64,000 nucleotides of DNA. It comes from Amphiura filiformis. Taxonomy: Eukaryota; Echinodermata; Ophiuroidea; Amphilepidida; Amphiuridae. Location: NCBI RefSeq assembly GCF_039555335.1, contig NC_092640.1:42412599-42476598 (forward strand), written 5' to 3'. Shown here in pieces: positions 11,839 through 23,681 of this stretch (positions within the stretch are counted from its first letter, which is position 1; every line of letters starts with the position of its first letter). The position numbers and the translations under genes are program-made. The notes under the pieces are model-generated. The model ran no database searches. It saw only the letters and a program-made list of their open reading frames with translations, and had not been told where the DNA came from.

Positions 11839-12310
11839 AACTGTCAATAACTGTAAACAGTAAAGAAAGTGGTGAGACTTTTTTTGTGATTTGTATGTTG
11901 TTTTGATTTTTATTGACTTCGCGCAACTGCTTTTTGTACTCGGCTCACAAAAGTAGCCACCAAATCCTTATTATTGGTCACACGCCAGTGATTTCTCAGT
12001 TATAGGAGGAGAAAATATTGATTAAGTTATCAACTAGAGAATTATGACCACAGACCTCACACTTTTTAATCTAGCGGCATTTTTCAAACTGTATACTTAA
12101 TTTTGATACACCCTGTACATTATACATCTTTATTTGTCTGAGCTGAGTATTTGAATGCAAACACCGCTAGGTCATGCTCCCCGCCCACAATATTTTTTTC
12201 CGTAGTTAACAGTTGCATCGCATACCGTACATAATGTACATTTAGTATTATGAGGCTAGATTCCACATTAAATGCCATTATTATTTCCTCTTAACAAAAA
12301 GAAACAAAAT

Positions 12311-12498
12311 CAGTGCCGCCGACAAGGGGGTTAATGGGGTGTGTTACCCCCGGATCAATGGTCCTAGGGGGCCCGTAAAAATAAAGAAAACATACATTAA
12401 TGAGCCCATAAAAGCAAAGAAAAGAGACCTCAGGGGCCTTAAAAAGGGGCCCGGGCGTTCATTTTACCCCGGGTCCATAACGGCTCACGGCGGCACTG
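12311..12498. mobile_element. hAT-type MITE
   Basis: The ends are CAGTGCCGCCG and CGGCGGCACTG. Flanks AACAAAAT (12303-12310) and AACGAAAT (12499-12506) are an 8-bp target duplication with one change, which is diagnostic of hAT. GC-rich interior, no ORF. Confidence 0.8.
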
Positions 12499-12656
12499 AA
12501 CGAAATATATAAAATTCTACCAAGGAATGACCGGGGTTCAGAATCAACAACCTATGGATATACCATAGCTATGCCACTATGCTGTGAGTCATTCTGCCAG
12601 AAAGGTGTCTGTTTATCATACTTATTGATTACGGAATAAAGCGTATACACAGCGAT

Positions 12657-12915
12657 ATATGTGATGCGATCAAGCAAAATCAGTCGGAACTCGGAAATAT
12701 TAAATTTTCAGTTTCCTATTGGATAGTAAAAAGCATTTACCAACCTGGATTTTGCAGAAATCCCCATTGAAATTGAACAACCAGTTCCAAAGATATAAGC
12801 AATTTAAGAGTTTCCCAAACAAGAGGAAACAAAAGGAAAAACTTTCTTTGTTTGGCTATATCTCAAAATCAATATTTCCGAGTTCCGACTGATTTGGCTT
12901 GATCGCATCACATAT
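12657..12915. mobile_element. MITE family A copy 2
   Basis: Full-length copy of the element at 7-265, with both inverted ends (ATATGTGATGCGATCAAGC). Confidence 0.85.
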
Positions 12916-12986
12916 TACTAGTTTTTGAGAAAATTGTGTGGATGAGGCTGTGGATCACAAATTACCCCTTTAATTTCACCTATTTT

Positions 12987-13042
12987 AATAGATGTACTGG
13001 AGGAATAGCTATTAAAATAGCTATTCCTCCAGTACATCTATT
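12987..13042. repeat. 27-bp-arm hairpin
   Basis: The arms AATAGATGTACTGGAGGAAT.. and the exact reverse complement are separated by two bases. It could be a MITE core or a cruciform. There is no terminator context because this is eukaryotic DNA. Confidence 0.8.
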
Positions 13043-15172
13043 TAACTTTTGACTCCTAATAAAATCACAAACATCGGCAGCTTTTAATCATGTTAATAGA
13101 TTGGGCATTCCATGTTCGATGGCCAAATATGACCAATTCCAGAACCCACAGCAGTGTCAAGTAAACAGTACAATGGAACAAGTGAAGAAAATCACTGTGT
13201 GTGCACAGAAGCAGACAAACAAATCAGAATTGACCAATTCTGTGAATGTTGCTATCTTCAGTAGATAGCAGATGCCTGTCCCAACGCTAGCGCTGCATGG
13301 GGTTGCTAAAGCTTAAGTTTTCGCTTTCCACAAAATGTCAACAGTACCCCACAGATGATGGAAAATTAGTTTTTCAAGTTTCCAAGATTTGTCTTGGCAC
13401 TTCAGAGCCATACCACGCCTAAAATAGAGAAATATGGCAGATAACACAAGTTCTGTTGAAATGACAGCAGTGGGGTTTTTTTTTCAGTTCTTCAATTGAA
13501 GAAAAAAATGTACCTGCCTGCAAATTCTGAGATATTTTGTTCTCATCATATCATTAAATTAAAGGTCATATATATTGCTTGGACAACATCATATCATTGG
13601 CAATCTAATATTATGAAGACAATGAAAAATTAAAATTATTTGATATCAGAAAGACATTCTTTGTCTTGGCCTTTGCCTTGGTTGTGTTTGTGTGTGTGTG
13701 GGGTGGGGGGGGTGTACGAAGAACGCATTTGGCTTGATGAATAGGAGCTATTGATATGGTTTGGGCTTATCGTTAGATTACCCCCCAAATAGTACATCAA
13801 CTCCCATTCCACGCCTATACCAGAATGACTTCAATGTCTTGAGACAATTAGGACAACCACCAACAAGACAGAAAGACCACATGTTGCACTATTCAGGAAT
13901 GTCTATATAGGTGGCCAAAAGTCCAGTCATTAAGCACGCTGGAAATGGACAAGAATGACTGGAAAGAGAGTGAGGGGACCCAGGTTCAGGATCAGGCAAG
14001 AGAAAGTATAAGAGATGCGCATGCTCCCTCCTAATATTATTTAATTGCCTTGCTTCAAAACAAGAAAGTAGCAACTGCTTAAATTTGTCTGTGATCATGG
14101 TGGACATTGGTGGCAGGCCTCTAAATGATACCAATTAGGTTGCTCTTCCGCGACTATCAAACTTATTCATTGTATGGCAGGAGAGGCAAGAGTGGGGGGG
14201 GGGGGAGCTTCAAACTCCAACATCAATTCTGTAGGGTTATTTTTACTCCATTTCTAGGGGTAAGTTTTACTAAAAATAAACCCAGCAAAATGTTTTGAAA
14301 TTATAGTCCCACGTTGTCTAAAGATTCTTTGAAAGTACCCTGTTTGTGGACTATTTTACCCCTACTTGAAAATTGACACTCCCTCATCAGGATTAGGATT
14401 ATGGTTTAATTAGGGTTAGGCATCAGTGTTAGGGTTAGGATTTTGTTTAGGGTTAGGGCCATTGTTAGGGTTAGTATTTGGGCGATATTATTAAAGGACA
14501 GTCACTACTCAGAAGGTATGCATTGGTACTGAGATACTGGCTATTAAAACACTTACTGACTATAGCTATTAAAACCTTATTCTCAGCTACATAATGAGGT
14601 TTAATTGGGAGATTTCACCAGCAATTTAATATAACTAGAGATATTAGGCTGTTTTGTGGATTAGGCCTACATAGACAAGAAAGATTTGCTGCATTATAGG
14701 CCTATACTGCCCCATACTAGTATGACATAATTTTACATAGGCTATAAACCGTGTCTACATCAGCAATTTTGATGTCAATGTGGATATTTGTCCAGTTGGA
14801 CATGTGCTCACACAATGATAAATTTGGTTGGAATTCCAAAATCTTACATACCATGAAGATGGTTTGATTAGAAAATGGCTCCTAGTTTTGATTGAGCAAG
14901 TCATAAAAAAATATTAAAATTCCGTATGATTTTTGAACACACCGTATCCACAGATCCTGATTTCCAGGATCTGTGCTGTATCTCAGCAAGGCAACATTAC
15001 TCATTATTACAAGTTTGAATTTTTAAAGACTACATGTACAATGTTCTTAGCACATTGGTTTTAATACAAGAAGTTTTGATGGTGGTAAATAAGAGAAGAA
15101 CAAAATTGTGTACTTTTTGAACCAAATCTTAACTTTTCCACCCTATATGACATTTGCAAGAATAGTTTTCTT
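13043..15172. other. No gene; degenerate TTAGGG words
   Basis: I see no coding exon. Simple sequence includes a GT/G tract (13687-13713) and interstitial TTAGGG-like words at 14390-14480. A family C fragment (ATTTGATATCAGAAAGACAT) lies near 13635-13655. Confidence 0.5.
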
Positions 15173-15957
15173 GGGAATTCCCACTCCTGAAAAAAGGTCT
15201 TTTTATTGGGAATTCTAGAGAATCCACTTTACGGAATGTCCACTCCTAAAAAGAAACAAGTGGTCTTTTTCTTCGGAATTGTTGTGTCTTCTCTAGGGTT
15301 TTAAGAATTTTAAGAATAATGACCCGGGAGGGGGGGATTCCTCTCCTAATAAAAAGGGCTCTTTTTTTAATTTTTCTTAGGAATTCCCATGTCTTATTAA
15401 GCTTTTGAGAATAATGACCCTTTTGGAGGGAATCCCCACTCCTAAAAAAAGGGGACTTTTTCTTGGGAATTCCCATGTCTTCTTTAGGGTTTTAAGACAT
15501 ATAAAACAATGACCGGTATGTAGAATTTTCACTTCTAAAATGGGTCTTTTCTTGGGAATTCCCATGTCTTCTTTAGGGTTCCCAGAGTAATGACAACCAC
15601 TTTTGGAGTAAAATTTGCACTCCTAAAAAGGGGAAAAGGGGACTAAAGAAGACATGCACATTTTTACCATAAATGTTTGGGAATTCCCAGACCAAAATTT
15701 TATCCAAAAAAAATGGATAACATTTTGGTATGGGAATTCCCAGTGACCCTAAAGAAGACAGGCAAATTTTTGCCAAAATTTTTGGGAATTCCCAAGCCTA
15801 AAAAGACATCTTTTTCTTGGGAATTCCCATGTCTTCTTTAGGGTTGTGAGAATAATGGCCACTTTTTTTGGGAATTCCCAGAGCAAAAAATGGTGAAAAT
15901 TTTTGGGAATCCCATGTCTTCTTTAGGGGGTGTGCCTTTAATTTCTGGAATAGCCCA
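15173..15957. mobile_element. Motif-loaded element I, copy 2 (GGGAATTCCC array)
   Basis: There are eight perfect GGGAATTCCC sites (15173, 15465, 15554, 15679, 15732, 15784, 15819, 15870) plus several near-matches, spaced by ATGTCTTCTTTAGGGTT blocks. The right end, read inward from 15957, is TGGGCTATTCCAGAAATTAA, the same terminus as copy 1 at 3262. The opposite end is missing. Confidence 0.75.
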
Positions 15958-17121
15958 ATGTGGTAGATGAGAAGATATAAACCATGTGATTTATCTGGAA
16001 GCCAGCATCCTACCTTCCAATCCAATTATTTTCTTTCAATGTAGAAAATTAACATCCCGATAAGCAAACCAAACATTACAAACAGCCACTTTGATTCCTG
16101 TTAAAATAAACATGCTTTCAAATCAATAATTCCAAATGCATCATGAGAAAATGTCCCAAATGTGTCACAATGAAAAATTGTATATGCCTTTTATTTGTAG
16201 TTTTTATTCAAGTTAATATCATATCATGAAATGTGTCTGTTTAGCACTTTGATTAATGTGGACAGAAATTAGAGTCCTTAATTAAATATCTGTTCTCTAA
16301 CAACATTACACTAAGCAATATTACTTACAGCAAAGAACGCAACCAAATAGGAACACATAGAGAACACCCTGAATCAACGTCATTGCTCTCATCAAAAGTA
16401 TACGACGTATTTAATATATTGCTTCATATATTTTCACTGACATGCAACATATAAATGGAAACCAACACAAAATGTCAGCTTTCAACTCCATTTGTTTCGT
16501 AAGTAAACGAGAATAAGGTTCAAAAAGGAGTGATATGGATCATTGGTTCTGTTGTTGTGTCAGTTATGACCTGTTAAACAACTTAAAGGGAAACTAAATG
16601 AAATTTAATGTATGAAAGAATTAATATTTATATCACATATAAATCCAGTATGCACTTCTTAGGGGCTTAATGTACGATTTCCATGAAATTTAGATTTTGT
16701 TGTTCTAATTTACTCGAAATGCTGAAACAATATTATTAATAACGGCCATTTTGTGTGAATATGACAATTATGTCAAAATTGCTCTGTTGACCTGAAACAT
16801 AACAAATTTGGCTGATTGCATTTCAGTTGGGACATGTGTAAACATATAAACAAAATACCAACAAATCAGGTTTGATTTTTTTACCAATTTCATAATATAA
16901 GATCCTACAATATAGCTTTAAAAATGTAGGTACTTTCATGTTTGACTCCATGACGGTTTTCTAGACCAACATTTGGCAGTTTAGTGACGCCAAACCAGTT
17001 GTGACAATGCACATTCTGAATAAAACTGAGTTAGCTAAGGGGAGACTCAAAGATGAAAATGTGACTTTCCAAAATGTTTAAAATCTATGGACTTCATAGT
17101 TGGTGGAATATTTTATATGCT
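15958..17121. other. No feature seen
   Basis: AT-rich, no ORF or splice architecture I can support. Confidence 0.5.
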
Positions 17122-17390
17122 GGAGGGTGGTTTAGTGTAGTGGTCTTCTCATTCGCTTCTCACCATTGTAGCCGAGGTTCAATTCGCCGCGGTGCCACAT
17201 GTGAGTTTGGTTGTCCATGCTCGTCTTCGCAGATTTTTCTCCGGGTGCTCCGAATGAGGTCTTAAATTCGAGCTGAAAGATGCAGCTATTGGCTGCTGGT
17301 TCCAAATATGACATATCTGTTTTTGTTTAGGATATACAGGAGGTGAACATAACTGGTACCTTAATTTTTTGGCTTACTGTATTGCGCCCG
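17122..17390 (+). repeat. tRNA-derived SINE
   Basis: The head is tRNA-like: an A-box-like TGGTTTAGTGTAGTGGT (about 17128-17144) and B-box-like GAGGTTCAATTC (17174-17185). The body (CGAATGAGGTCTTAAATTCG onward to AACTGGTACCTTAATTT) recurs headless at 50105-50232. This is a Pol III-type retroposon, not a functional tRNA. Confidence 0.75.
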
Positions 17391-18060
17391 AGGCAGGCTA
17401 GTAATCAATGATAAGTTTAGTGTGCATTTCGAATGAGTATACAATCCAAAAGAATAGACTGGTTTGTTCAAATGGATGTAGATCACCGAACAACACTAAT
17501 ATAATTTGGATATCATTTTTCAAATTCAAAAATGTTTTTTTGAAACCTTATAGTACCATGAACTTTTTTTATAGTAATGCCAATTTTGAATATTCATGAA
17601 TGTAACTATGACATTGTTACCACTTTCATTAAAAATTGGCATGGATGCATTATATATTTATTGATAAATATTGATTGAGGCATATCTTATCCCTGCCATG
17701 CGTCTGTATTTAGCATTTAACTATTGCGCCCGAGTCATGTCAGTTATCAATTTAGTATACCATTATATTTCCTTAGTACACTATCGTGATGATTATGTCC
17801 GCACCAAATAGTCGTGAGATACGGCCGCGTGAAATTGCCACATTTACATAATATGTAGGAACAACTTTTCAGAGCCAACGCCCCTTTGAGCAAGTTTGTT
17901 ATTACCTGGTTTATCATATTTTGAATGAGAAAATATGTATATATACAATTCCAAAAAATAACATAATAACTTTTTTCAAATGGACGTAGATCACCGAGCA
18001 ACACTAATAGATTTGGATAGCATTGATCAAGTTGAGTAGTAATGGCAATTTTAAATACCC
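17388..18060. repeat. Diverged direct duplication
   Basis: TATTGCGCCCGAG occurs near 17388 and 17721. The block GATCACCGAACAACACTAAT near 17480 recurs with changes near 17990. The second unit is longer by about 180 bp. No gene. Confidence 0.6.
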
Positions 18061-18274
18061 ATGAAAATTCACAAACCTCGGTAAACGTTCACAAATTAAG
18101 CGAGATCTTGTTGAAATTTTATTTCTAGATAAATTAGACGAAAATAAAGAAAATTAATTTTTAAAGCATTTAGCTGATACTGAATATATTCGTTTCTATA
18201 ATTGTAATACATTTCAATGTACTGCAATGGTTTACACTGTTCACTCTCGTCATGACTTCATTTCGTCTTGCATT

Positions 18275-19164
18275 GTATGATGGTTGGCCTTTAATTATAT
18301 TTGCTATCTACGCATGACGAAATTAGTAGGATGACCACTATATTAGAGACGTACATCCAAATCATGAAATATTAACACCTTGGTGTCAATGAATAATTAA
18401 AAGTAGAAGACAATTTAATTGAAGCTTTTTTTTTTAATTCTTCTGCTTTATGCGTCCTTTGTGCATTCTTGTTTTCTATTCTCATTTTCTATTCTTTGTG
18501 CATTCTTGTTTTTCTTGTTTTCTATTCTTGTTTTTGTATGGCATTTTTTCCTGTTTTCTTTTGCTTGTAAAGGACCCCACTGGAAATAAGCTTTTCCCAA
18601 GGCTTTTTGGCTATACTTGGTACTTGGTGTTGATTTGTAATTTCGTGATACTTCATGTTCACCAATTTTGATGTGCAATTTATTTTATTTTGTAATAATA
18701 GTACTGTAATTGTAGTGTAGTTTGTATGTCATTATTAAAGTACCAAATCAAATCAAATCATATCAAATCAAATCTAATCAATCAAGTTAATAACATGAAC
18801 CGGAAGCTCTAGTCGTTGGTATGATTTGCGTGGATTTCATCTTTTATGTTTTCAAGGTTATTTTTACTGTATTACACATTACAAGCATCTTTCAGAAGGA
18901 TTATTTAATCTTCACATGAAAATATACCTGTCCCGGTACATCCCTTTTTAAAGGGTTTTTTTTATTACTACATGTATCATCAAGTATATAGACCATTGTT
19001 ACCATGGTCACCCCGTATTACAATTTCCTAATCGCTGCAAAATGTAAAGTCAAATTGTTCTATATACTCAAACGAAGGTTCATGCTACATTGCCAATTGC
19101 CATTATCCATAAGTGCACGATCATGGTGCCAATAAGCAGTTCTTGACTACATTAATAATGTATT
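18275..19164. repeat. Dispersed repeat copy, interrupted by a CR1-like tail
   Basis: Flanking blocks (GGCCTTTAATTATATTTGC, CTCTAGTCGTTGGTATGAT, ACCATGGTCACCCCGTATTA, AAGCAGTTCTTGACTACATT) match 28145-28433 in the same order. In this copy a LINE tail interrupts them. Confidence 0.75.
18420..18785 (+). mobile_element. CR1/L2-like LINE 3' end
   Basis: The sequence AAAGGACCCCACTGGAAATA followed by GCTTTTTGG, a short AT-rich stretch and a terminal run of CAAAT/CAAATCAAAT units (18740-18778) looks like the 3' UTR and tail of CR1/L2-clade retrotransposons. It sits inside a dispersed repeat that is uninterrupted at 28145-28433, so it is an insertion. The 5' part, including all coding sequence, is absent. 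Confidence 0.65.
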
Positions 19165-19845
19165 ATGATAAACATCTCAAAAAAAGTAACTAACCCCTCT
19201 TAAATAATGGCCATTATTCAAAAATGGGCTATTGTATTACAAATCTGTAAAATGTGTTGGAAGCAGAATTTATATCTGCGCATTTTGACACCTCATTTGA
19301 TACGATAGCCCAGAAAACAATAAAACACCGGTCAATTCAATGTAGTAAGGTCCAGATTTGAAAGTTGCACTTACAACAAAAACACTCAGATATCATTACA
19401 CATATTTTCAGTTTTAAACTCATGTGATTTAATGGTTTTTACAAATGTCTCTTGTAACTGTTGTTGTAATGTTCACTTTCATATCGGTTAATATCAGGTG
19501 TGGCTTCCTTCTGCCTGAATAAGCGCCTCCGCCTCATACTGTTTTCAAGACGTCTGATGCGTCCCTGGTCTGTTGCTGCCCATTCCTGTCTCAGAATTTG
19601 TTCCAGTCCAATCAAAGTTGTTGTTGCCTTGATCCTCTTGTCTACCCGGTATTTTAAATGTCCCCACAAATGCTCCAACGGGTTCAGGTCTGGAGATTTG
19701 GCAGGCCATAACATACGGTTGAAGCCTTCTTGTTCCAGAAACTGGTTGGTTATCCTAGCCCTATGTGGAGTTGCATTATCGTCCATCAAGATGAAGTCTC
19801 TTGTAACCTTGGCATGTTCAAAAGGTGAGATGTTACGAAGATGAC
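19165..19845 (-). mobile_element. Tc1-type transposon remnant
   Basis: This holds the C-terminal half of a Tc1-like transposase on the - strand (19439-19789) and the adjoining non-coding end with CATCTCAAAAAAAGTAACTA (19170-19190), a probable terminal-repeat sequence. The N-terminal half and the other end are gone. Confidence 0.75.
19439..19789 (-). pseudogene. Tc1 transposase, C-terminal half
   Basis: The frame starts MMDDNATPHRARITNQFLEQ, the DNA/H region around the second catalytic Asp of DDE transposases. It continues through AKSPDLNPLEHLWGHLK, the third catalytic region. The remaining 60 residues are a basic C-terminus. The DNA-binding and first-Asp regions are absent, so it is a truncated fossil. 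Assignment to Tc1 rests on the conserved DNATPHRA and SPDLNPLEHLW words. Confidence 0.85.
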
Positions 19846-20054
19846 CAGCTTAACCCTAATCTAACTTAACCGTTGAAATGGACAACTTGGCGGGGCATTT
19901 AAAAATGTGTTAACTCTTCATGTTTCAACTAAGGAAGTGAATATTGATCAACGATAAGAATAATGACAATTGATATTGATTTTCCCGACATTTTGACCCC
20001 CAAATGCATGAAACAAAACAAACATTCCCATGAGAGCCGAGCAGATTTCCTTCC
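19846..20054. other. No feature seen
   Basis: Short unique stretch between two transposons. Confidence 0.5.
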
Positions 20055-22168
20055 TATATGGTCAATTCCAGCCAAAGCGGGCCAAAATTCTCTCTGGGGG
20101 CCATTTTGAAAATGTTTTCCTTTTCAATTCTAGACTTATCAAATGAGACGATCATGTCTAGTGAATCATCAGGTGGAAGTGCCATCGGATTGAAAAATAA
20201 CTTTTCTTGCTAGACCAAATAAAGTGTTAAATGCGCATATGCATGTTACCCACGAATTCAAGCATTTTTCACCTGTTGTACGCCATAAAATTGCACTTTC
20301 TTTAATATCTTTCAATATTTTATGTGTGACTCATATACACTAGAAATCGGTGAAGACTTTGAACGTAAAATAGAATTTTATTACATATATCTATACAGAA
20401 ATATTTTGGTTATTACAAATTTTAAGAAAGAACCAGGTGTACAGTTAAGATTGTGTCAATTCTTCGAACTCTTTCCAAAGTGGCTGTCATTTAACATTAC
20501 TGTATTATTTCGAAAGATTAGAATAAATGCTTCATATAAATATAAAGTTAGATTTTGTATCTCGTCGTAGGATGAGGATCTCGGATGGAGTCGTGGGTAA
20601 CAGCGTCTGAAAATAGCAATTCCTATTAATTTTTTTAAATAAAAATAAAAATACTTTTCCGTATGTCAATACTTCAGGCTGCAATGGCACTAAAATGAAT
20701 TTTAATCAAAATACAGACTACATGGAATATTTAGAATGGATCATTATGGCATTTTGGGTATAAAAATTTTGAGAATAATGAAGTTGCCAAATTCAAATAG
20801 ACAGAGCAAACAGTTTTATATTATTATTTTAGTAAAATCATTCCATATTTTCATGCAGCAATATTCTATTAACTCGTGTTTGACAGTTCCTATGAACTAA
20901 AACACTATCAATACATTGTTAACTATAATTTAAGTAGGGATTCGTTCGTAACCAAAATGTTCGTGGGTAACACATATTTGAAGGTATGTATTGGTAAGCG
21001 GCAAAATAGAAAATATTACAGAAGGTTGGAAACCACCATGCGGTTATTCCTCCATTGTGTTTCAATGATTCCCGTTTCTCTACCCAATTGCATTTACCCA
21101 AAAAATGGTAATTTAGGATAATCAATCAAAACTTCATGATACAGCTTCAGTATACCTTGAAGAGGACGCTATCAAACAGGACTGTTTTGGAACCTATTTC
21201 GCATGTTTTCAAAATGTTAAGATGCATAAGAAACATATAATTTACGAGTAAATCCTTGGATTCGTGGGTAACGCCGAATTCGTGGGTAAAGCTATAAGTA
21301 CTATAGTACCGTTTGGGGTTTGCGTTTCTTAGGTGTATAAACTGTAAGTACTGTCAAAATTATAGCATACCCATGGCTTGAATATGTGCTGATTTAAACT
21401 TAAAATAAACAATCTCCTTATTTTTCAAGGTTAACATCTATTCGGGATTCGTGGGTAACACAAGTTTAAACCGTCGTAGATTCTTTTTTAAAGCGGTGAA
21501 CGTATTTTTACGATTTACAATTTTAAGCGCTTGTCAAACTAAATTCAGTGTCCAAAGTCATTAAATGTTAATTTAAGTTATGGCAATTATATTTGCTGGA
21601 CTCGTGGGTAACAGTTGATACGTGGGTAACGTCAAATTTGACTTTATGGAATTTTATGGGTAAAACGTATTTGCATAAAATAATCACTTGGACCTTAGAA
21701 TTATAGAACGAAACTTCGTTTCATGATATAGTCATTTATGGCATATTCACTTAACATTTTTCAGGACGATCATTTTATTTTTGATACGCGGGTAACAAAA
21801 TTATTAGCCAAATTGACTTAATGGCCTCTAGAGTCCACAAACTTTGGTGGAATTCAATCGTTTTACATATGATGAGAGATCATGCAAACGTTTTTCTAAC
21901 GGTAATAATTTCATTTTGATTGAAGGACATTCAATGACATATATGGTGCTTTATCTTTGAATTCGTGGGTAACGCCAATTCATTTAAGCTATCGTAACTT
22001 GTCCCCTGGTATGACTTGCTAGTAAAGGCCTATATGTACAAAGAGAGCACATTGGACGTGACATGATATGCTCCATCAATAACGTGATTTCCTTTATTAA
22101 TGACATTTTAAAGTGGAAAGTTAACATAGAGAGAATTTTGTCCCGCTTTCGCTGGAATTGACCATATA
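20055..22168. mobile_element. Motif-loaded element III (CGTGGGTAAC)
   Basis: Inverted termini of about 40 bp: ATATGGTCAATTCCAGCCAA.. on the left and ATATGGTCAATTCCAGCGAA.. read inward from the right, with TA outside each. The word CGTGGGTAAC occurs forward at 20592, 20962, 21263, 21450, 21603, 21621 and 21964, with one-base variants at 21281 and 21787, and inverted at 20245. No ORF longer than about 80 residues and no transposase-like sequence. The architecture matches elements I and II. Confidence 0.8.
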
Positions 22169-22319
22169 CTGAATAACTACATATTAATAGAATTTACTGC
22201 AACTTTAAAAACTTCATTCATACGTGAGGTTCGATCCGCGCAGATTAACAGATGAAATGTGTGTGATCGGCCGTATAACAAGATATTGCGATTTAACATT
22301 TTGGACACAAATTGCAGAC

Positions 22320-22467
22320 TTGAAGACAGAATTAAAAAGACTATTTTTGCGTATGATGTCCTGTCCAACCAGACCAAAAATGCCGTACGGCGCAGGTCAG
22401 CAACCAATCAAGTCGCGCTTTTGTCCTGACGTCAGACGCAAACTAGTCTTTTTAATTCGGTCTTCAA
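22320..22467. mobile_element. MITE with filled and empty site
   Basis: Inverted ends TTGAAGACAGAATTAAAAAG and CTTTTTAATTCGGTCTTCAA. The duplicate at 31769 reads through without it, so this insertion happened after the duplication. The 110-residue frame crossing it is not a gene. Confidence 0.8.
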
Positions 22468-23038
22468 TTGTAATGCCGGTAAGGCGTCGAAATAGGCTGA
22501 TTGTACCGAATGCCATGGTTTATGCACGTGACTGTTTTCCCCCACAAAGAGTCTAATTTTAAATAAAACGTCATTATTGGCACGTATAGTGGTTATTAAA
22601 CTACCGACATTTTGTTTTTATTTTTGCAACTATACTATTCTGGAAGCGCTGAAATAAAATTGCTGTAAAGCGGCATGTTAAACATGGTTTAAAGTCTAAA
22701 GCATGCCGAATTAACGTAAATATAAGACCCGGGCACAGACACTAGACCGTTTGGATTATTGGTTAGTCGCCCTCTTGTGGTTGATTATGATGTAAGTTAA
22801 TTTTATATTTCTTCCGTGCTCCAGGTACGCGCTGGTAATCGGCTCTCGCGTAGTAGTGGCGAGGTCTCCTGAGCTCTCCTCCCCTACGCGCCAACTAACA
22901 ATGGGTAAACCGTCTTGTTGTCAAGACCGTTGATAAGCCGATCAGCGTGTGTTTACGCTCGTGTACGCGATACGCACAGCCCAGACCATGGAAGAAATAA
23001 AAAAACAACTTTACAATGTTCTTGAACTGTGATAATTG

Positions 23039-23211
23039 CATCATGCGGTTTGAACACGCGAATGAGCGTACGCAAGGAGTGCGGAGTATGGAACACATCT
23101 CTACTATCTGCCTTTATAATCATGCAATTTGAACGCGCAAATAAACGTATGCAAGGAGTATGGCGTATGGAACATGGCATGATCGCAATCTCGCTACTAT
23201 CTGCCAATATA
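23039..23211. repeat. Two-unit tandem repeat
   Basis: ATCATGCGGTTTGAACACGC.. at 23039 and ATCATGCAATTTGAACGCGC.. at 23119 begin two diverged units of about 80-90 bp, each ending CTACTATCTGCC. Confidence 0.7.
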
Positions 23212-23681
23212 ATTTTAGGTATAGTTGGCTATTGCTACAAAAAAGGGGATTAATCCAGGCCCAATTACTGATAATTAACCCCTTTGGTCAATAACACTTC
23301 CAGCTGGACAAGCCCACCCCAATGATAAACCACAGCAGACAATCCAAAAGATAGAAAATTGTTATGTAATAATGTTATTATGAAACCTGTTAGCACACTT
23401 TTTGATAGTTCAATAATGGGAAATCAGCAGGAGCTAATTGGAGGGATTAGTGGTTTTGATTTGTATACCTTTTTCGTAGAGCAACCAGAATATACAAGTT
23501 TTACTAAACGACTTCTTAAACATTCCAGGGGTCTTAAATGGTCGTTGGTAGTAACCACCGAATGAATAACAACACTAAAACGCATAGGCATATCTACTTT
23601 CTAAAATAAAATGCTTTTTTAATTAGTTCTTGATAAATTAGCTACGAAATATTCAATTCTGCACTTTAAAAGCAAGCTCTA

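Larger units (their letters stand above)
9910..12115 (+). mobile_element. Tc1/mariner-type transposon remnant
   Basis: The element starts CAGGGTGTATCAAAATTAAG, ends with its reverse complement, and is flanked by TA on both sides (9908-9909, 12116-12117). The inverted repeats are about 200 bp. The interior holds broken N- and C-terminal transposase coding sequence (10310-10735 and 11596-11838) with the central catalytic part deleted, plus a nested element at 10743-11595. It cannot encode an active enzyme. Confidence 0.85.
22208..23680 (+). repeat. Lectin upstream region, duplicate A
   Basis: Blocks from ACTTCATTCATACGTGAGGT through CAAAAGTCTAAT-like, GGTTTAAAGTC and CGAATGAATAACAACACTAA match 31657-32265 in order. 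This is the upstream part of a segmental duplication that includes the lectin first exon. A MITE (22320-22467) and about 700 bp with a tandem pair (23039-23211) are extra here. The frame at 23359-23565 reads protein-like but I do not recognise it. Confidence 0.7.

Noticed and set aside
14390..14480. Telomere or internal telomeric array
   Set aside because: TTAGGG words are few and degenerate; simple sequence is a sufficient explanation. The same applies to 46500-46555 and 49500-49620.
22224..22556. 110-residue open frame
   Set aside because: It runs across a MITE insertion that is absent from the duplicate region, so it is accidental.
22769..22782. CTCF-like site (CCACAAGAGGGC on the - strand), also near 32040
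   Set aside because: One mismatch to the core and no other support; such words occur by chance.
23359..23565. 68-residue protein-like frame (KPVSTLFDSSIMGNQQELIG..)
   Set aside because: Composition looks coding, but I recognise no family and see no splice sites, so I did not call a gene.
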